Source of the DNA: Paucidesulfovibrio longus DSM 6739
GTDB lineage: Bacteria > Desulfobacterota > Desulfovibrionia > Desulfovibrionales > Desulfovibrionaceae
Direction of reading: 5' to 3'
Length of the DNA: 64,000 nucleotides
NCBI RefSeq assembly: GCF_000420485.1
Contig: NZ_ATVA01000012.1
Coordinates: 62,001-126,000, forward strand
Shown here: positions 25,748 to 34,776 of the stretch, in pieces
Position numbering within the stretch: position 1 is the stretch's first letter
Layout of the letters: every line of letters starts with the position of its first letter
The notes under the pieces: generated by a model
The model's database searches: none
What the model saw: only the letters and a program-made list of their open reading frames with translations
What the model was told of the DNA's origin: nothing
Made by a program: the position numbers and the translations under genes

Positions 25748-26124
25748 GAAATCCCTCCTTCCTGGTTCCGGGGTTTTGAATAACGCCCCCGGACAAGACG
25801 TTTTGAAATAGGCCGGGCCTCGCCGCCCGCACCGATGCGGACGGGGCCGCTGTCCCATGAGGGAAGCATCCAGCCTACCGGGCTTATGTAGCAAAGACCA
25901 GAGCCGAGGAAAACGAGAAGGTTGCTGATTTTCGTGTAAGAAAAAAACCTACAAGCCGGAGCGGCGACCCCTTGGGGGGACGGCCGCCCGGAGGGCAGGC
26001 GCGGCGGGCCGTGATGATCCTGGCGTGGCGGCCTGAAATTTGCAAGGCTTGGCGGCGAGATCTACTTTTCCCTGCTGGCCCGGTTCGGCCTCGCCAGTCG
26101 GGCGAATCCAGCGAGGTGTCGTTG
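25748..26124. other. Intergenic region between divergent transporter and glycosyltransferase genes
   Basis: This stretch must contain divergent promoters. AT-rich patches lie near 25895-25950, including an A-run at 25941-25947, and GC-rich sequence follows. The 5' extension of the glycosyltransferase reading frame (from 25972) has no ribosome site and reads as non-coding. I see no small gene or named regulatory RNA. Confidence 0.4.
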
Positions 26125-27555
26125 ATGATTGAAGTGCCGAGCCTTGAGGAATTGCTGAAGGACGAGAGCGGCCGCGATTTGTTCTGGACCTGGTTGCAGC
26201 CCGCCAAAGGCGCGCTCGACGCGGAGCGGTTCCGTTCCAATGTGCCGCTGCGCTGCTTCAGGACGCGCGTGCTGCACGGCACAGGAGGAGCGATCCTTCT
26301 GCCCGCGTGCAGGATGTTCCGGTATCAACGTCTGCGCATGACCCCGCTGGTGCCCCATGCCCGGAAGTATCCGGAGTGGGTCCGCATTCACGATTCCCAG
26401 GGACGGCCCGCACGGGAGATCCTGCCCCGGATCACCCCGGACGCGCTCCGGCCCCGCGCGTACCGCGATCCCGTGTTCCGCCCAGGACGCTTCGTGTACC
26501 TCGGCTTCGTCCTCATGCATTACGGGCATCTGCTTACGGAATTTCTTTCGCGCATGTGGTTCGATCCGGCCATGTTCGGCCCGGAGACGCGGTTTCTGGT
26601 CCAGGCCCGCGAAGAGCACCAGAACTGGTGGCGCGAGGGCGTGGGCTTTTCGCGCGAGATCATGCAGATGATCTGCCGGGCGTTCGGGGTGCCCCTGGAC
26701 CGGGTCGAGTTCGTGGACAGGGAGGCCGAGTACGAGACGGTCTTCGCCCCCACGCCGCTGAACGACTACCCTGTCGCCTCGCGTCCCGAGGTCGCCTCCC
26801 TGTATGATCGTCTGGCCGAGCATGTGCTCGAGCGGCATCCCGAGGCGGACGTGCCCGGAGCCGGAGAGCACGTATTTCTCAGCAGGAGCGCCCTGCCGGG
26901 AGAGCGGAGGACGTATTACAACGGCGCCGAAGTGGACCGCGCCTTCGCGGACCTCGGCTACAGCGTGGTCCACCCGGAGCGGCACTCCTTCCCGGCCCAG
27001 GTACGCATGCTCCAGCGCGCCCGGGTCGTGGCCGGGGAAGAAGGCTCGGCCCTGTGCGGGGCCATGTTCGCGAAACGGCCCGAGGTGGTCTATCTGGAGT
27101 CGGGCCGATTCCATTCCAACCTGCCGAACATGCTCTACCACCACGCGGAGCGGTTGCACTACGTGGTTCCCCACGAGAATTGGGAAGGAATAGCGCCGGT
27201 CTCGCTGTTTTCCAAACTCTATCTGCCCCGGCGCACCCTGGAGCGTTCAATTTCCGGCATACCGGGGGCGAGGCCTTCGGAACCCCAGGCCTTTGCCGCC
27301 GAGGACGCGGGCTACCTGCCCATGTTCGAGGCCGCCCAGCGGGGCGACGTCGCGGGCTGCGCCGAGCAGCTGGCCCGGCTCGTCCAGCGCAGGCCGGGCA
27401 GCTTTCAGCCGGACGTGCTGCCCGCGCTGCTGCAAAACCTGCGGGAGGCCGGAAGCACGGAGCAGCTGATGGAACTGTTCTCCAAGGCCGCGCGCGAGGT
27501 GCTTCATTTCCATGCCGGGCTGCGCGGCGGTTCCGCAGCCCCGACAAATCATTGA
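26125..27555 (+). CDS. Glycosyltransferase family 61-like protein (DUF563)
   Basis: A 476-residue cytoplasmic protein. The central region has YGHLLTEFLSRMWF, reminiscent of the (N/H)FxHwL.E segment of GT61 enzymes. The later LSRSALPGERRTYYN (SRxxxxxR), HSFPAQVRMLQRARVVAGEEGSALCGAMF (the QvxLF..A..ivgpHGSgl.n-like motif) and PEVVYLE complete the DUF563 pattern. It probably transfers a sugar in surface polysaccharide synthesis; donor and acceptor are unknown. Start at 26125 has GAGGTG upstream. The C-terminal 100 residues look helical and repeat-like. It is followed after 17 bases by a methyltransferase, likely in the same pathway. Confidence 0.75.
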   Translation: MIEVPSLEELLKDESGRDLFWTWLQPAKGALDAERFRSNVPLRCFRTRVLHGTGGAILLPACRMFRYQRLRMTPLVPHARKYPEWVRIHDSQGRPAREILPRITPDALRPRAYRDPVFRPGRFVYLGFVLMHYGHLLTEFLSRMWFDPAMFGPETRFLVQAREEHQNWWREGVGFSREIMQMICRAFGVPLDRVEFVDREAEYETVFAPTPLNDYPVASRPEVASLYDRLAEHVLERHPEADVPGAGEHVFLSRSALPGERRTYYNGAEVDRAFADLGYSVVHPERHSFPAQVRMLQRARVVAGEEGSALCGAMFAKRPEVVYLESGRFHSNLPNMLYHHAERLHYVVPHENWEGIAPVSLFSKLYLPRRTLERSISGIPGARPSEPQAFAAEDAGYLPMFEAAQRGDVAGCAEQLARLVQRRPGSFQPDVLPALLQNLREAGSTEQLMELFSKAAREVLHFHAGLRGGSAAPTNH

Positions 27556-27572
27556 CACGGAGGACGACGCTC

Positions 27573-28220
27573 ATGAACCGGGTGGAGTTGATCAACATCA
27601 TTGGCGAGCACATCGGCGCGAAGGACTACCTGGAAGTGGGGGTGCGCTTCGGCGCGTGCCTCAGCGGAATCCGCACCCCGAACCGCGTGGGCGTGGACCC
27701 GCAGCCCATGCTGCACGAGGCCAAGCCGGAGCACCGCCCCGGCCTGGAAGGGGTGTCGCTCTATCTTTGCACCAGCGACGAATATTTCGCGAACACGGGC
27801 GAACGCTTCGACCTCGTGTTCGTGGACGGGATGCATCTCTACGAGTTCGCCATGCGCGACCTGCTCAACGCCCTCAATCTGCTGCGGCCCGGCGGGTTCG
27901 TGGTGCTGCACGACATGTGCCCCCGCAGCGCCGTCGCGGCCGGACGCCGACGGACCTCCACGGAATGGAACGGCGACGTCTGGAAAGTCTCTCTGGACGT
28001 GCATCTTCACTATCCCGACATCGGCTTTTTCGTCGCGGATACGGATTTCGGCCTGGGCGTGTTCTGGAAGCGGAATCCCGAAACCGTCTATCCGGTGCGC
28101 TGGGATCCGGATCTGCCGGACGTGGGCTTCGGGCTGTACGAGAAAAGCGCGCAGACCTTCCAGCCGCGCATCGAGCCGACCCCCGAAGCCCTGCGCAGCA
28201 AGCTGGCCGAGCTTCGCTGA
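27573..28220 (+). CDS. Class I SAM-dependent methyltransferase
   Basis: A 215-residue protein. DYLEVGVRFGACLSGI (motif I, with E-x-G-x-x-x-G) and NRVGVDPQP near residue 35-45, then FDLVFVDGMHLYEFAMRDLLNALNLLRPGGFVVLHDMCP, match the Methyltransf_24 pattern. CGGAGGA stands eight bases before the ATG. Co-transcribed with the GT61-like gene, so a sugar or glycan acceptor is plausible. It ends eight bases before the convergent response-regulator stop. Confidence 0.85.
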   Translation: MNRVELINIIGEHIGAKDYLEVGVRFGACLSGIRTPNRVGVDPQPMLHEAKPEHRPGLEGVSLYLCTSDEYFANTGERFDLVFVDGMHLYEFAMRDLLNALNLLRPGGFVVLHDMCPRSAVAAGRRRTSTEWNGDVWKVSLDVHLHYPDIGFFVADTDFGLGVFWKRNPETVYPVRWDPDLPDVGFGLYEKSAQTFQPRIEPTPEALRSKLAELR

Positions 28221-28228
28221 TCCGGCCC

Positions 28229-28867
28229 TCAGACCTCCACCAGTCCGTGCTGGATGGCGAAGCGGGAAAGCTCGGCGTTGTTGCGCAGGCCGAGCTTCTT
28301 GAGCAGGCGCAGGCGGTAGGTGTCCACGGTCTTCACGCTCAGGCTGTAGGCCTCGGCCACCTCGCGGTTGGTCCGGCCCAGGGCCAGGGCGCGCAAGACC
28401 TGCATCTCGCGCTGGGACAGGGATTCCAGCCGGGAGCGGTGGTCCCCGCCGCGGGCCATGCGCTGGGCCAGCAGCTCGGCCACTTCCGGGCCGAGGTAGC
28501 GCCCGCCCGCCATGACCTTGCGGATGGCCCCCACCAGCTCTTCCGGCGCGGAGCGCTTGGTCAGGTAGCCGCGCGCGCCCGCGGAGAGCGAGCGCACCAC
28601 GTATTGCTCCTCCTCGTGCATGGTCAGCACCAGGATGGGCATGGCGGGCATCTCCTCCTGGAGCCGGGCGATGACTTCGAGCCCGTCCTGTCCGGGCATG
28701 GAAATGTCCACCACGGCCACGTCCGGCCGCACCTCGCGGGCCTTGGCAATGGCCTCCGGCCCGTCCGCCGCCTCGCAGGCGACGCTCATGTCGCCGGAAT
28801 CCTCGATGATGCGGCGCAGCCCCCCGCGCACGATGGAATGATCGTCGGCCAGCAGCACGCGGATCAT
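28229..28867 (-). CDS. Response regulator, NarL/FixJ family
   Basis: A 212-residue two-domain regulator. The receiver domain has DD at 8-9, the phosphoacceptor D54 (VAVVDISMP), a conserved Thr in LVLTMHEE and K (GYLTKRSAP) at the usual place. The C-terminal LuxR-type HTH (about 145-210) contains LSQREMQVLRALALGRTNREVAE and SVKTVDTYRLRLLKKLG. Its ATG overlaps the stop of the kinase gene by four bases, so the two form one two-component system. The regulated genes are not identifiable from sequence. Confidence 0.95.
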   Translation of the reverse strand: MIRVLLADDHSIVRGGLRRIIEDSGDMSVACEAADGPEAIAKAREVRPDVAVVDISMPGQDGLEVIARLQEEMPAMPILVLTMHEEEQYVVRSLSAGARGYLTKRSAPEELVGAIRKVMAGGRYLGPEVAELLAQRMARGGDHRSRLESLSQREMQVLRALALGRTNREVAEAYSLSVKTVDTYRLRLLKKLGLRNNAELSRFAIQHGLVEV

Positions 28868-31455
28868 GTGAAGTTCCTCCTGGTTTCCGGACGCCGGGTC
28901 CTGTCTTTTCCACCCGCCGCCGGCGGGGGGGGCGAGTGCTTCGTGCCCGGCGGGGCGGCCTGTTCCGTTTCATCCAGCGGCAGGCGAAGCCGGATTTCCG
29001 TGCCCCGGCCCGGAGCGGAGCGGATTTCCAGCACGCCCCCGGCCAGCCCGGCGCGCTCCTGCATTCCGGCCAGCCCCAACGTGTCGCGCGAGGCGGCCAG
29101 AACAGGATCGAAGCCGCGCCCGTCGTCGCGCACGCGCAGTTCGATATGTCCTTCCGTGCGGGCCAGCCTGACCACCGCCTCGCTGGCGTCGGCGTGCCGG
29201 GCCACGTTGGTCAGCGCCTCCTGGGTCACGCGGTAGGCCGCCGTGGCCAGGCGTTCGGGCGTTTCCTCCACTCCGGCGCTCTCCAGGCGGCAGCGGATGC
29301 CGGTGCGCCGTTCGAAATCCGCGGCGTACCATTCCAGGGCGTCGTGCAGGCCGAGGTCGTCGAGCACGGCCGGGCGCAGGCGGGTGGCGATGTGGCGCAC
29401 GTCCGAGATGGTCGCGTCGATCAGCTCGCACATGCCTTCGGATCGTTCGGCCAGGGCCGGGTCCGAAACGGGATGCGCGTTTTGGGCCGCTGCCGCGCCC
29501 CGCGCCCGCAGCCGGTCGCGCAGCCAGACCGCGTCCATGCGCAGAACCGTGAGCACCTGGCCCAGCTCGTCGTGCAGCCGCCGGGCAATGGCGGCGCGCT
29601 CGCGCTCCTGGCTGGCGAGCACGGAGCCGGAAACCCGGCGCAGCTTGTCCTGCGCGTCCTTGAGCTCGCTGATGTCGATGCCGATGCCGCAGACGCGGAT
29701 GACGTCGCCCTGGTCGTCGAGTATCGGAAACTTGACGGAAAGATAGGTCCGGTCGCCGCGCTCCAGCCGGAAGCTTTCCTCCACGCGCACGGGCCGCCGG
29801 GTTTCCAGGGCCTCGCGCTCGCTCTCCTCCAGGGTGCGGGCCGTGGCCGGGGCGTGCACGTTCCGGGCGGACCGACCCATGATCGCCTCGCTGCGCACGC
29901 CGAAGACCTCCTCGTAGTGCGGGTTCACGAGCACGAAGCGGCTGTGCGCGTCCTTGATGGAAACGATGGCCGGGGTGTGGCGCAGGATGGAGGTGATTTC
30001 GCGGGTGCGTTCCGCCACCTGGCGCTCCAGGTCTTCGGAGTAGCGCGCGAGCAGCTCCTTGGCGCGCATCAGTTCTTCCTCGGCCTTTTTGCGGGCCGTT
30101 ATGTCCACGGAAACGGCCACGGAGCGGATCACGTTGCCTTCCGCGTCGCGCTCGGCCGTGGCCGAGAGCAGCACGTCCAGGTCGCGCCCGTCCTTGGTGG
30201 CGAACTGGTAGGGCACGTCGCGGATTTCGCCGGTGCGGAAGAATTCGGGCAGGGCCTGCTCCTTGGCGAAGTCGCGGGACTTGTCCGTGTGGAAGTCGAG
30301 AATGCGCATGCCCACCGCCTCTTCGCGGGAATAGCCCATCATTTCCACCCAGGAGTCCGAGACGGAGAGCAGGCGGCCCTCGGCGTCGATGGAGTGCAGC
30401 ATGGCCGGGGTGTTGTGGTAGAGGGAGCGATAGCGCTCCTTGCTCTCCAGCAGCTCGGCCTCGGCGCGCTTGCGCAGGGCGATGTCCTTGCTGGCCAGGA
30501 GGTAGAGCGCGGAGACGATCAGCCCGACGAGCAGGCAGAGCACCAGGACCACGCTGCCGGAGGCGCGGAACGACGCCGTGGGCACGCCCGTGGGGATGGC
30601 GTCGATGTCGCGCAGGTAATAGATGCGCCAGCCCCGGAAGCGGGGCAGCTCCATGCTCGAAGCGAGCATCTCCCGCCCGTCCGTGTCGCGGGCGCGGCCT
30701 TTGGAGAGTTCGAGTTCCAGCCCGGACCAGGGCCAGGGGCCGTCCCCGAACTGTCGGGACGTGGCCAGGGCCTCGATCTCGTCCGTTTCCAGACGGTTCA
30801 GGCTGCGGAAGAGCCATTCCGGCCTGCTGGAGCCGAAGATCACGCCGTCCGGCGAAACCAGCAGCACCGTGCCGGGGTAGGCCTGGAGAAATTCGTCTTC
30901 GATGACGCCGATGGGCGTCTTGATCACGGCCACGCCCAGGATCGTGCCGGAGCCGGAAGCGTAGACCGGATGGCTGTAATAGGCCCCGCGCACGCCGGAA
31001 GTCGCGCCCAGGGCCATGTACGTGGCGGAGAAGCCCTTCATGGCTTCGGTGAAGTAGGGACGGTAGCCGAAGTCCTGGCCCACGAAGGAGTCCGGCTCGT
31101 AGCGGTTGCTGGAGGCCACGGTCCGGCCGCTGGTATCCATGAGATAGCAGACGTCCACGGCCAGCACGCTTTTGAAGGTGTCCAGGAGGGTGTTGGCGTC
31201 GGTCAGGGCGCCCGCGCCCTTGTCGGCCAGGGCGCGCCGCAGCTCCGGCAGCCCGGCCAGGGCCTGCACGGGCTGGAGATTCGCCGAGAGGTACGAGGAG
31301 AGCTGGTCCGTGATCATCCGGGCGCGGGAGTCCGCCTCGATCTTGGCCTCGTGCAGGGTCGCCTCCTTGAGCGAGGCGTAGTAGAGGTAGCCGCCCACCG
31401 AGGTGGAGACGAGCACGAGCAGGCTCAGGGCCAGGAGGATCATGCGCAGCTTCAT
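28864..31455 (-). CDS. dCache-PAS-PAS sensor histidine kinase, HisKA_3 type
   Basis: An 863-residue inner-membrane sensor. TM1 (about 5-26) and TM2 (about 302-322) bracket a periplasmic double-Cache domain with VDVCYLMDTSGRTVASSN and GYRPYFTEAMKG, which resembles DctB-like sensors of organic acids. Two cytoplasmic PAS domains follow (about 335-455 and 490-610). The HisKA_3 dimerisation helix carries the phosphoacceptor His in AIARRLHDELGQVL, and the HATPase domain holds VTQEALTNVARHADAS (N box) and VRDDGRGFDP (G1). Start at 31455 has CGGAG upstream. Downstream it overlaps its NarL-type partner. A small organic ligand is likely but unidentified. Confidence 0.92.
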   Translation of the reverse strand: MKLRMILLALSLLVLVSTSVGGYLYYASLKEATLHEAKIEADSRARMITDQLSSYLSANLQPVQALAGLPELRRALADKGAGALTDANTLLDTFKSVLAVDVCYLMDTSGRTVASSNRYEPDSFVGQDFGYRPYFTEAMKGFSATYMALGATSGVRGAYYSHPVYASGSGTILGVAVIKTPIGVIEDEFLQAYPGTVLLVSPDGVIFGSSRPEWLFRSLNRLETDEIEALATSRQFGDGPWPWSGLELELSKGRARDTDGREMLASSMELPRFRGWRIYYLRDIDAIPTGVPTASFRASGSVVLVLCLLVGLIVSALYLLASKDIALRKRAEAELLESKERYRSLYHNTPAMLHSIDAEGRLLSVSDSWVEMMGYSREEAVGMRILDFHTDKSRDFAKEQALPEFFRTGEIRDVPYQFATKDGRDLDVLLSATAERDAEGNVIRSVAVSVDITARKKAEEELMRAKELLARYSEDLERQVAERTREITSILRHTPAIVSIKDAHSRFVLVNPHYEEVFGVRSEAIMGRSARNVHAPATARTLEESEREALETRRPVRVEESFRLERGDRTYLSVKFPILDDQGDVIRVCGIGIDISELKDAQDKLRRVSGSVLASQERERAAIARRLHDELGQVLTVLRMDAVWLRDRLRARGAAAAQNAHPVSDPALAERSEGMCELIDATISDVRHIATRLRPAVLDDLGLHDALEWYAADFERRTGIRCRLESAGVEETPERLATAAYRVTQEALTNVARHADASEAVVRLARTEGHIELRVRDDGRGFDPVLAASRDTLGLAGMQERAGLAGGVLEIRSAPGRGTEIRLRLPLDETEQAAPPGTKHSPPPPAAGGKDRTRRPETRRNFT

Positions 31456-31595
31456 GGGCACTCCGGTTGCGGGTCCGGCAATGGAATAGCGCAAAAGCGC
31501 TCCGGGGGGAACCGGAGGCGCGGCGGTTCGCCTTCGGAGGTCCGGACTTTACAGAACCCCGCGCCCTGGCCTATTGCCGGGCCGGAGGTGATCGC

Positions 31596-32357
31596 ATGCT
31601 TGCAGATGTCCGCGTGGTGCTTTTCGAGCCAAAGTTTCCGGAAAACGTCGGGTCCGTGGCCCGCGCCTGCCTGAACATGGGCGTATCCGATCTGGTGCTG
31701 GTCGAGCCGCACAACTTCGATCTGGACAAGGCCCTGCCCCTGGCCACGGCCCACGCGGCGGACATACTCGCGTCCGCCCGGATTGCGGGCACCCTGGCCG
31801 AGGCGCTGGAGGGCTGCGAGGCGGCCTACGGGGCCACGGCGCGCACGGGGGGCTGGCGCAGGGGCATCATGTCGCCCGCGACCCTGGCCGGAGCCGTGCA
31901 CGAGCGGCTGCTGCGCCGGGCGCGCGTGGCCCTGGTCTTCGGCCCGGAGGACAAGGGCCTGACCAACGCGGAAACCGCGCTCTGCACCGCGCTCTGCACC
32001 ATTCCCACCAACTTCCAGGGCACGTCCCTGAATCTGGCCCAGGCCGTGGTCATATTGCTTTACGAATGCTTCAGGAAGGCGCTGGAGCAGCCTTTCGAGC
32101 CCGCGCATCAGCCCGTGGAGCGCGGGTGCAGCGTGGCCGAGCGCGAGACCCTGAACGAGGAGATCAAGCGCGCCCTGCTGGACGTGGATTTCCTGCGCGA
32201 GCAGGACGCGGACTACAAGATGATGGGGCTGCGCCGCCTGCTGGGCCGCATCGACCTCAAGCGCGGCGAGTTCAACATGCTCATGGGCGTCTGCCGCCAG
32301 GTGCGCTGGGCCGCGCGCAAGGCGGGCATCGCGGGCTCCGGGGGAGCGGAGTCCTGA
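31596..32357 (+). CDS. TrmJ-like RNA methyltransferase (SpoU/TrmH superfamily)
   Basis: A 253-residue SPOUT enzyme. It begins MLADVRVVLFEPKFPENVGSVARACLNMG (motif 1, N and R of the SPOUT catalytic core), then VALVFGPEDKGLTNAE (motif 2) and IPTNFQGTSLNLAQAVVILLYE (motif 3, the trefoil knot). These match TrmJ, which 2'-O-methylates position 32 of tRNA; other family members modify rRNA, so the target is inferred. A C-terminal extension of about 90 residues is also TrmJ-like. GGAGG lies six bases before the ATG. Divergent from the histidine kinase. Confidence 0.88.
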   Translation: MLADVRVVLFEPKFPENVGSVARACLNMGVSDLVLVEPHNFDLDKALPLATAHAADILASARIAGTLAEALEGCEAAYGATARTGGWRRGIMSPATLAGAVHERLLRRARVALVFGPEDKGLTNAETALCTALCTIPTNFQGTSLNLAQAVVILLYECFRKALEQPFEPAHQPVERGCSVAERETLNEEIKRALLDVDFLREQDADYKMMGLRRLLGRIDLKRGEFNMLMGVCRQVRWAARKAGIAGSGGAES

Positions 32358-32360
32358 GCG

Positions 32361-32392
32361 CGCCCGGCTCTTCCGGCCGGGCCTTCCCTTCC
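32361..32392 (+). terminator. Terminator-like hairpin between convergent genes
   Basis: GCCCGGC and GCCGGGC pair, followed by CTTCCCTTCC. It lies between the TrmJ and CARDB genes; the U-run is interrupted. Confidence 0.45.
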
Positions 32393-33396
32393 TAGAAATC
32401 TTCGGTCTTGGCCGGGGGCAGCGAGGTGAAGGTCGCGCTCAGGGCGTTGTTCGTCTCGTCGCTTTCCGAAATCTGGTCGTCGAAATCCGCGATCACCGCC
32501 AGGGTGTGCCTTCCGGCGGGCAGGTGCATGGGCAGCAGCACCGAGCCCCTGTCCCCTTTGGCCGTGCCCGGCGCGAGGCCCTGGATCATCTGGCGGTCCG
32601 GGCAGGTCTCCGGGCGGGCCGTGTTCGTGCCGTCGAGCAGGCAGAAGGCCATGAAGAACCGCCCGGCGGGTTCGCCGCCCTGGTTCTTGATCTCGAAATC
32701 GACCAGCACGGTCTGGCCCGGCAGGTATTGCTCCGGCGGGATGACGGCGCTCGTGAGCACGAGGTCCACCCCTCCGGGATGCCCGGCCGCTGCGGGCTCC
32801 TGCCCGGAGGCGGTCTGTCCGGGCGTGCCGTAGTAGCGTTCTTTGGGACTCGCGGGCGCGGAAGGGGCCGCTGCCGTAGCCTGGGCGGAAAGAGCCGCCG
32901 GAGCCTGGGGCTGGACCGCGAGTCCCGTTGCTGCCTGCCGCCCCACGCTGAAGGCCGCGCCGAGCGCGTTGTTCGTTTCGTTCAGTTCGCGCACGGCGTC
33001 GGCGTCGTCGGCCACGGCCACGAACTGCCCCGGTCCCGCAGGCAGGCCCTGGGGAAGGCGCACGGCAACCCTGCCGTCCAGGCGTTCGCCCGGAGCGAGC
33101 CGGAGCACGAGCTTGTCCGTGAGCGGCGCGTCGCCCGGCCCGGGCAGGTTGCCCGTGGTGAAGTAGAAGCGCACGTAGAAATTCTCGGCGGGAGCCGTGC
33201 CCGTGTTCTCCAGGCTGAAGTCGAGCAGCAGCCTGCCGCCGGGTTCCTGGGCCGCGAGCGAAGGGGCCAGGCGCGTGAGCGCGAGGTCGGGCAGGGCGGC
33301 GGCGCGCGCCGGGGCCGGGAGCAGGGAGCCCGCCAGGAGCAGGGCCGACAGAAGCCTGAACAGCAGACAGGAGAGGGGACTCGTCTTTTCTCTCAT
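32392..33396 (-). CDS. Secreted protein with two CARDB-like domains
   Basis: A 334-residue protein with a signal peptide (hydrophobic LLFRLLSALLLAGSLLPAPARAAA, cleavage near residue 33). Two Ig-like CARDB domains follow, about residues 35-150 and 195-330: each has a DLALTRL/DLVLTSA start, a central LDFSLENTGTAPAENFYVRF / VDFEIKNQGGEPAGRFFMAF strand pair, and ends in VRELNETNNALGAAF / QISESDETNNALSATF, the classic 'D..... E.ne.NN' tail. A Pro/Ala-rich linker separates them. CARDB domains are adhesion or scaffold modules; partner unknown. CGGAGACACC precedes the ATG. Confidence 0.82.
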   Translation of the reverse strand: MREKTSPLSCLLFRLLSALLLAGSLLPAPARAAALPDLALTRLAPSLAAQEPGGRLLLDFSLENTGTAPAENFYVRFYFTTGNLPGPGDAPLTDKLVLRLAPGERLDGRVAVRLPQGLPAGPGQFVAVADDADAVRELNETNNALGAAFSVGRQAATGLAVQPQAPAALSAQATAAAPSAPASPKERYYGTPGQTASGQEPAAAGHPGGVDLVLTSAVIPPEQYLPGQTVLVDFEIKNQGGEPAGRFFMAFCLLDGTNTARPETCPDRQMIQGLAPGTAKGDRGSVLLPMHLPAGRHTLAVIADFDDQISESDETNNALSATFTSLPPAKTEDF

Positions 33397-33531
33397 GGTG
33401 TCTCCGGGCGCTTGCGCCGCGAACGTTGCATTCCACGTCATGCAGAGCGCATAGCATGAGGCGGCCGCCCAAGTACAGACGCGCAGTCAGGCATTGATTT
33501 TATCGTGTTCTCGTGGCTATATCCAAAAATC

Positions 33532-34776
33532 ATGCGCATGAAGGGAAAACTGCTGATTCTGCTGCTGGGAGTGTTGCTGCTCCAGCATCCGAACGCTTGC
33601 CTGGCCCAGGAGCCGGACGAGCTGGTGTTCGGCATGTCCGCGGCTTTTTCCGGGGCTTCGCGCGGCCTGGGCATCGAATACTACCGGGGCGTGAGCGCAT
33701 GGCTGAACAGCGTCAATGAGCTCGGCGGCGTCCACGGCCGCAGGCTGCGCGTCGTCGCCTACGACGACGGCTACGACCCCATTCCGACCATCCGCAACAC
33801 CATCCGCCTCGTGCGCGACGACCATGTCTTCGCCCTGTTTTCCTACATCGGAACCCCCACGGCCACGCGCATCCTGCCGCTGCTCAAGCGCTTCAAGAAC
33901 GAGCACGTCTATCTGCTCTTCCCGCTGAGCGGGGCCCAGCCCCTGCGCGAGCCGCCCTACGGCAGCTACGTCTATAATCTGCGGGCCTCCTACTTCGAGG
34001 AAACGCGCGGGCTGGTGCAGCATTTCACGGCCCTGGGCCGAAAGCGCGTGGCGGTTTTCTACCAGGCGGACGCCTACGGCCGGAACGGCTGGGACGGCGT
34101 GCGGCGGGCCCTTGCCGACGAAGGGCTGAACATCGTCTCCGAGGCGGCATACCGTCGCGGCGCACGTTTCTCGTCGGACTTCAGCGCGGAGGTGGAGCTC
34201 TTGAAGCAGGGCGATCCCGACGCGGTGATCACCGTGGGCTCCTACGCGGCCACAGCGGCCTTCATCCGCGACGCCCGCGACAAGGGCCTGGACGTGCCCG
34301 TGGCCACGGTTTCCTTTTCCGACTCGGACAACATGCTCCGGCTGCTCGACGCCGTGGGCAAGCGCGTGGGCAGGGACTACACGCATGATCTGGTCTGCTC
34401 CCAGGTGGTTCCGAGCTACGAAGATCTCGAACTGCCCGTGGTCCGGCTCTACCGCGAAATGATGGACAAGTTCGCGCAGATGCCTCCGGACAGTCTGTTG
34501 CGGGAGCCCTACATGCCGCATCGCTATTCCTTCGTCAGCCTCGAGGGCTTTCTCAACGCCATGCTCCTGGTCCGCATGGTCGAAAACCTCGGCCCGAACC
34601 CCTCGCCGGAGGGGATTCCGGAAGCCATGAACGCGCTGGGTGGGGAGTCGCTCGGCCTGGACCATGCCCTGCTCTTCAGCGGCCAATGCCGCCAGGGCCT
34701 GGACGAAGTATACTACGTGACCGTGGACGAGGGCCGCTTCGTGCCGATCCAGGACTGGTCGAGGTGGAGCAAGTGA
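33532..34776 (+). CDS. ABC-type periplasmic substrate-binding protein, branched-chain type
   Basis: A 414-residue type I periplasmic binding protein (Peripla_BP_6). A signal peptide (LLILLLGVLLLQHPNACLA) precedes VFGMSAAFSGASRGLGIEYYRGVSAWLNSVNELGGVHGR, typical of LivJ-like receptors, then VAYDDGYDP, FSYIGTPTATRILPL and VAVFYQADAYGRNGWDG. No transporter permease or ATPase gene is adjacent. Instead its stop lies inside the GTGA start of a GGDEF-EAL gene, so it more likely feeds a ligand signal to that protein than to a transporter. Start is uncertain: 33532 or 33538; neither has a strong ribosome site. Confidence 0.85.
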   Translation: MRMKGKLLILLLGVLLLQHPNACLAQEPDELVFGMSAAFSGASRGLGIEYYRGVSAWLNSVNELGGVHGRRLRVVAYDDGYDPIPTIRNTIRLVRDDHVFALFSYIGTPTATRILPLLKRFKNEHVYLLFPLSGAQPLREPPYGSYVYNLRASYFEETRGLVQHFTALGRKRVAVFYQADAYGRNGWDGVRRALADEGLNIVSEAAYRRGARFSSDFSAEVELLKQGDPDAVITVGSYAATAAFIRDARDKGLDVPVATVSFSDSDNMLRLLDAVGKRVGRDYTHDLVCSQVVPSYEDLELPVVRLYREMMDKFAQMPPDSLLREPYMPHRYSFVSLEGFLNAMLLVRMVENLGPNPSPEGIPEAMNALGGESLGLDHALLFSGQCRQGLDEVYYVTVDEGRFVPIQDWSRWSK

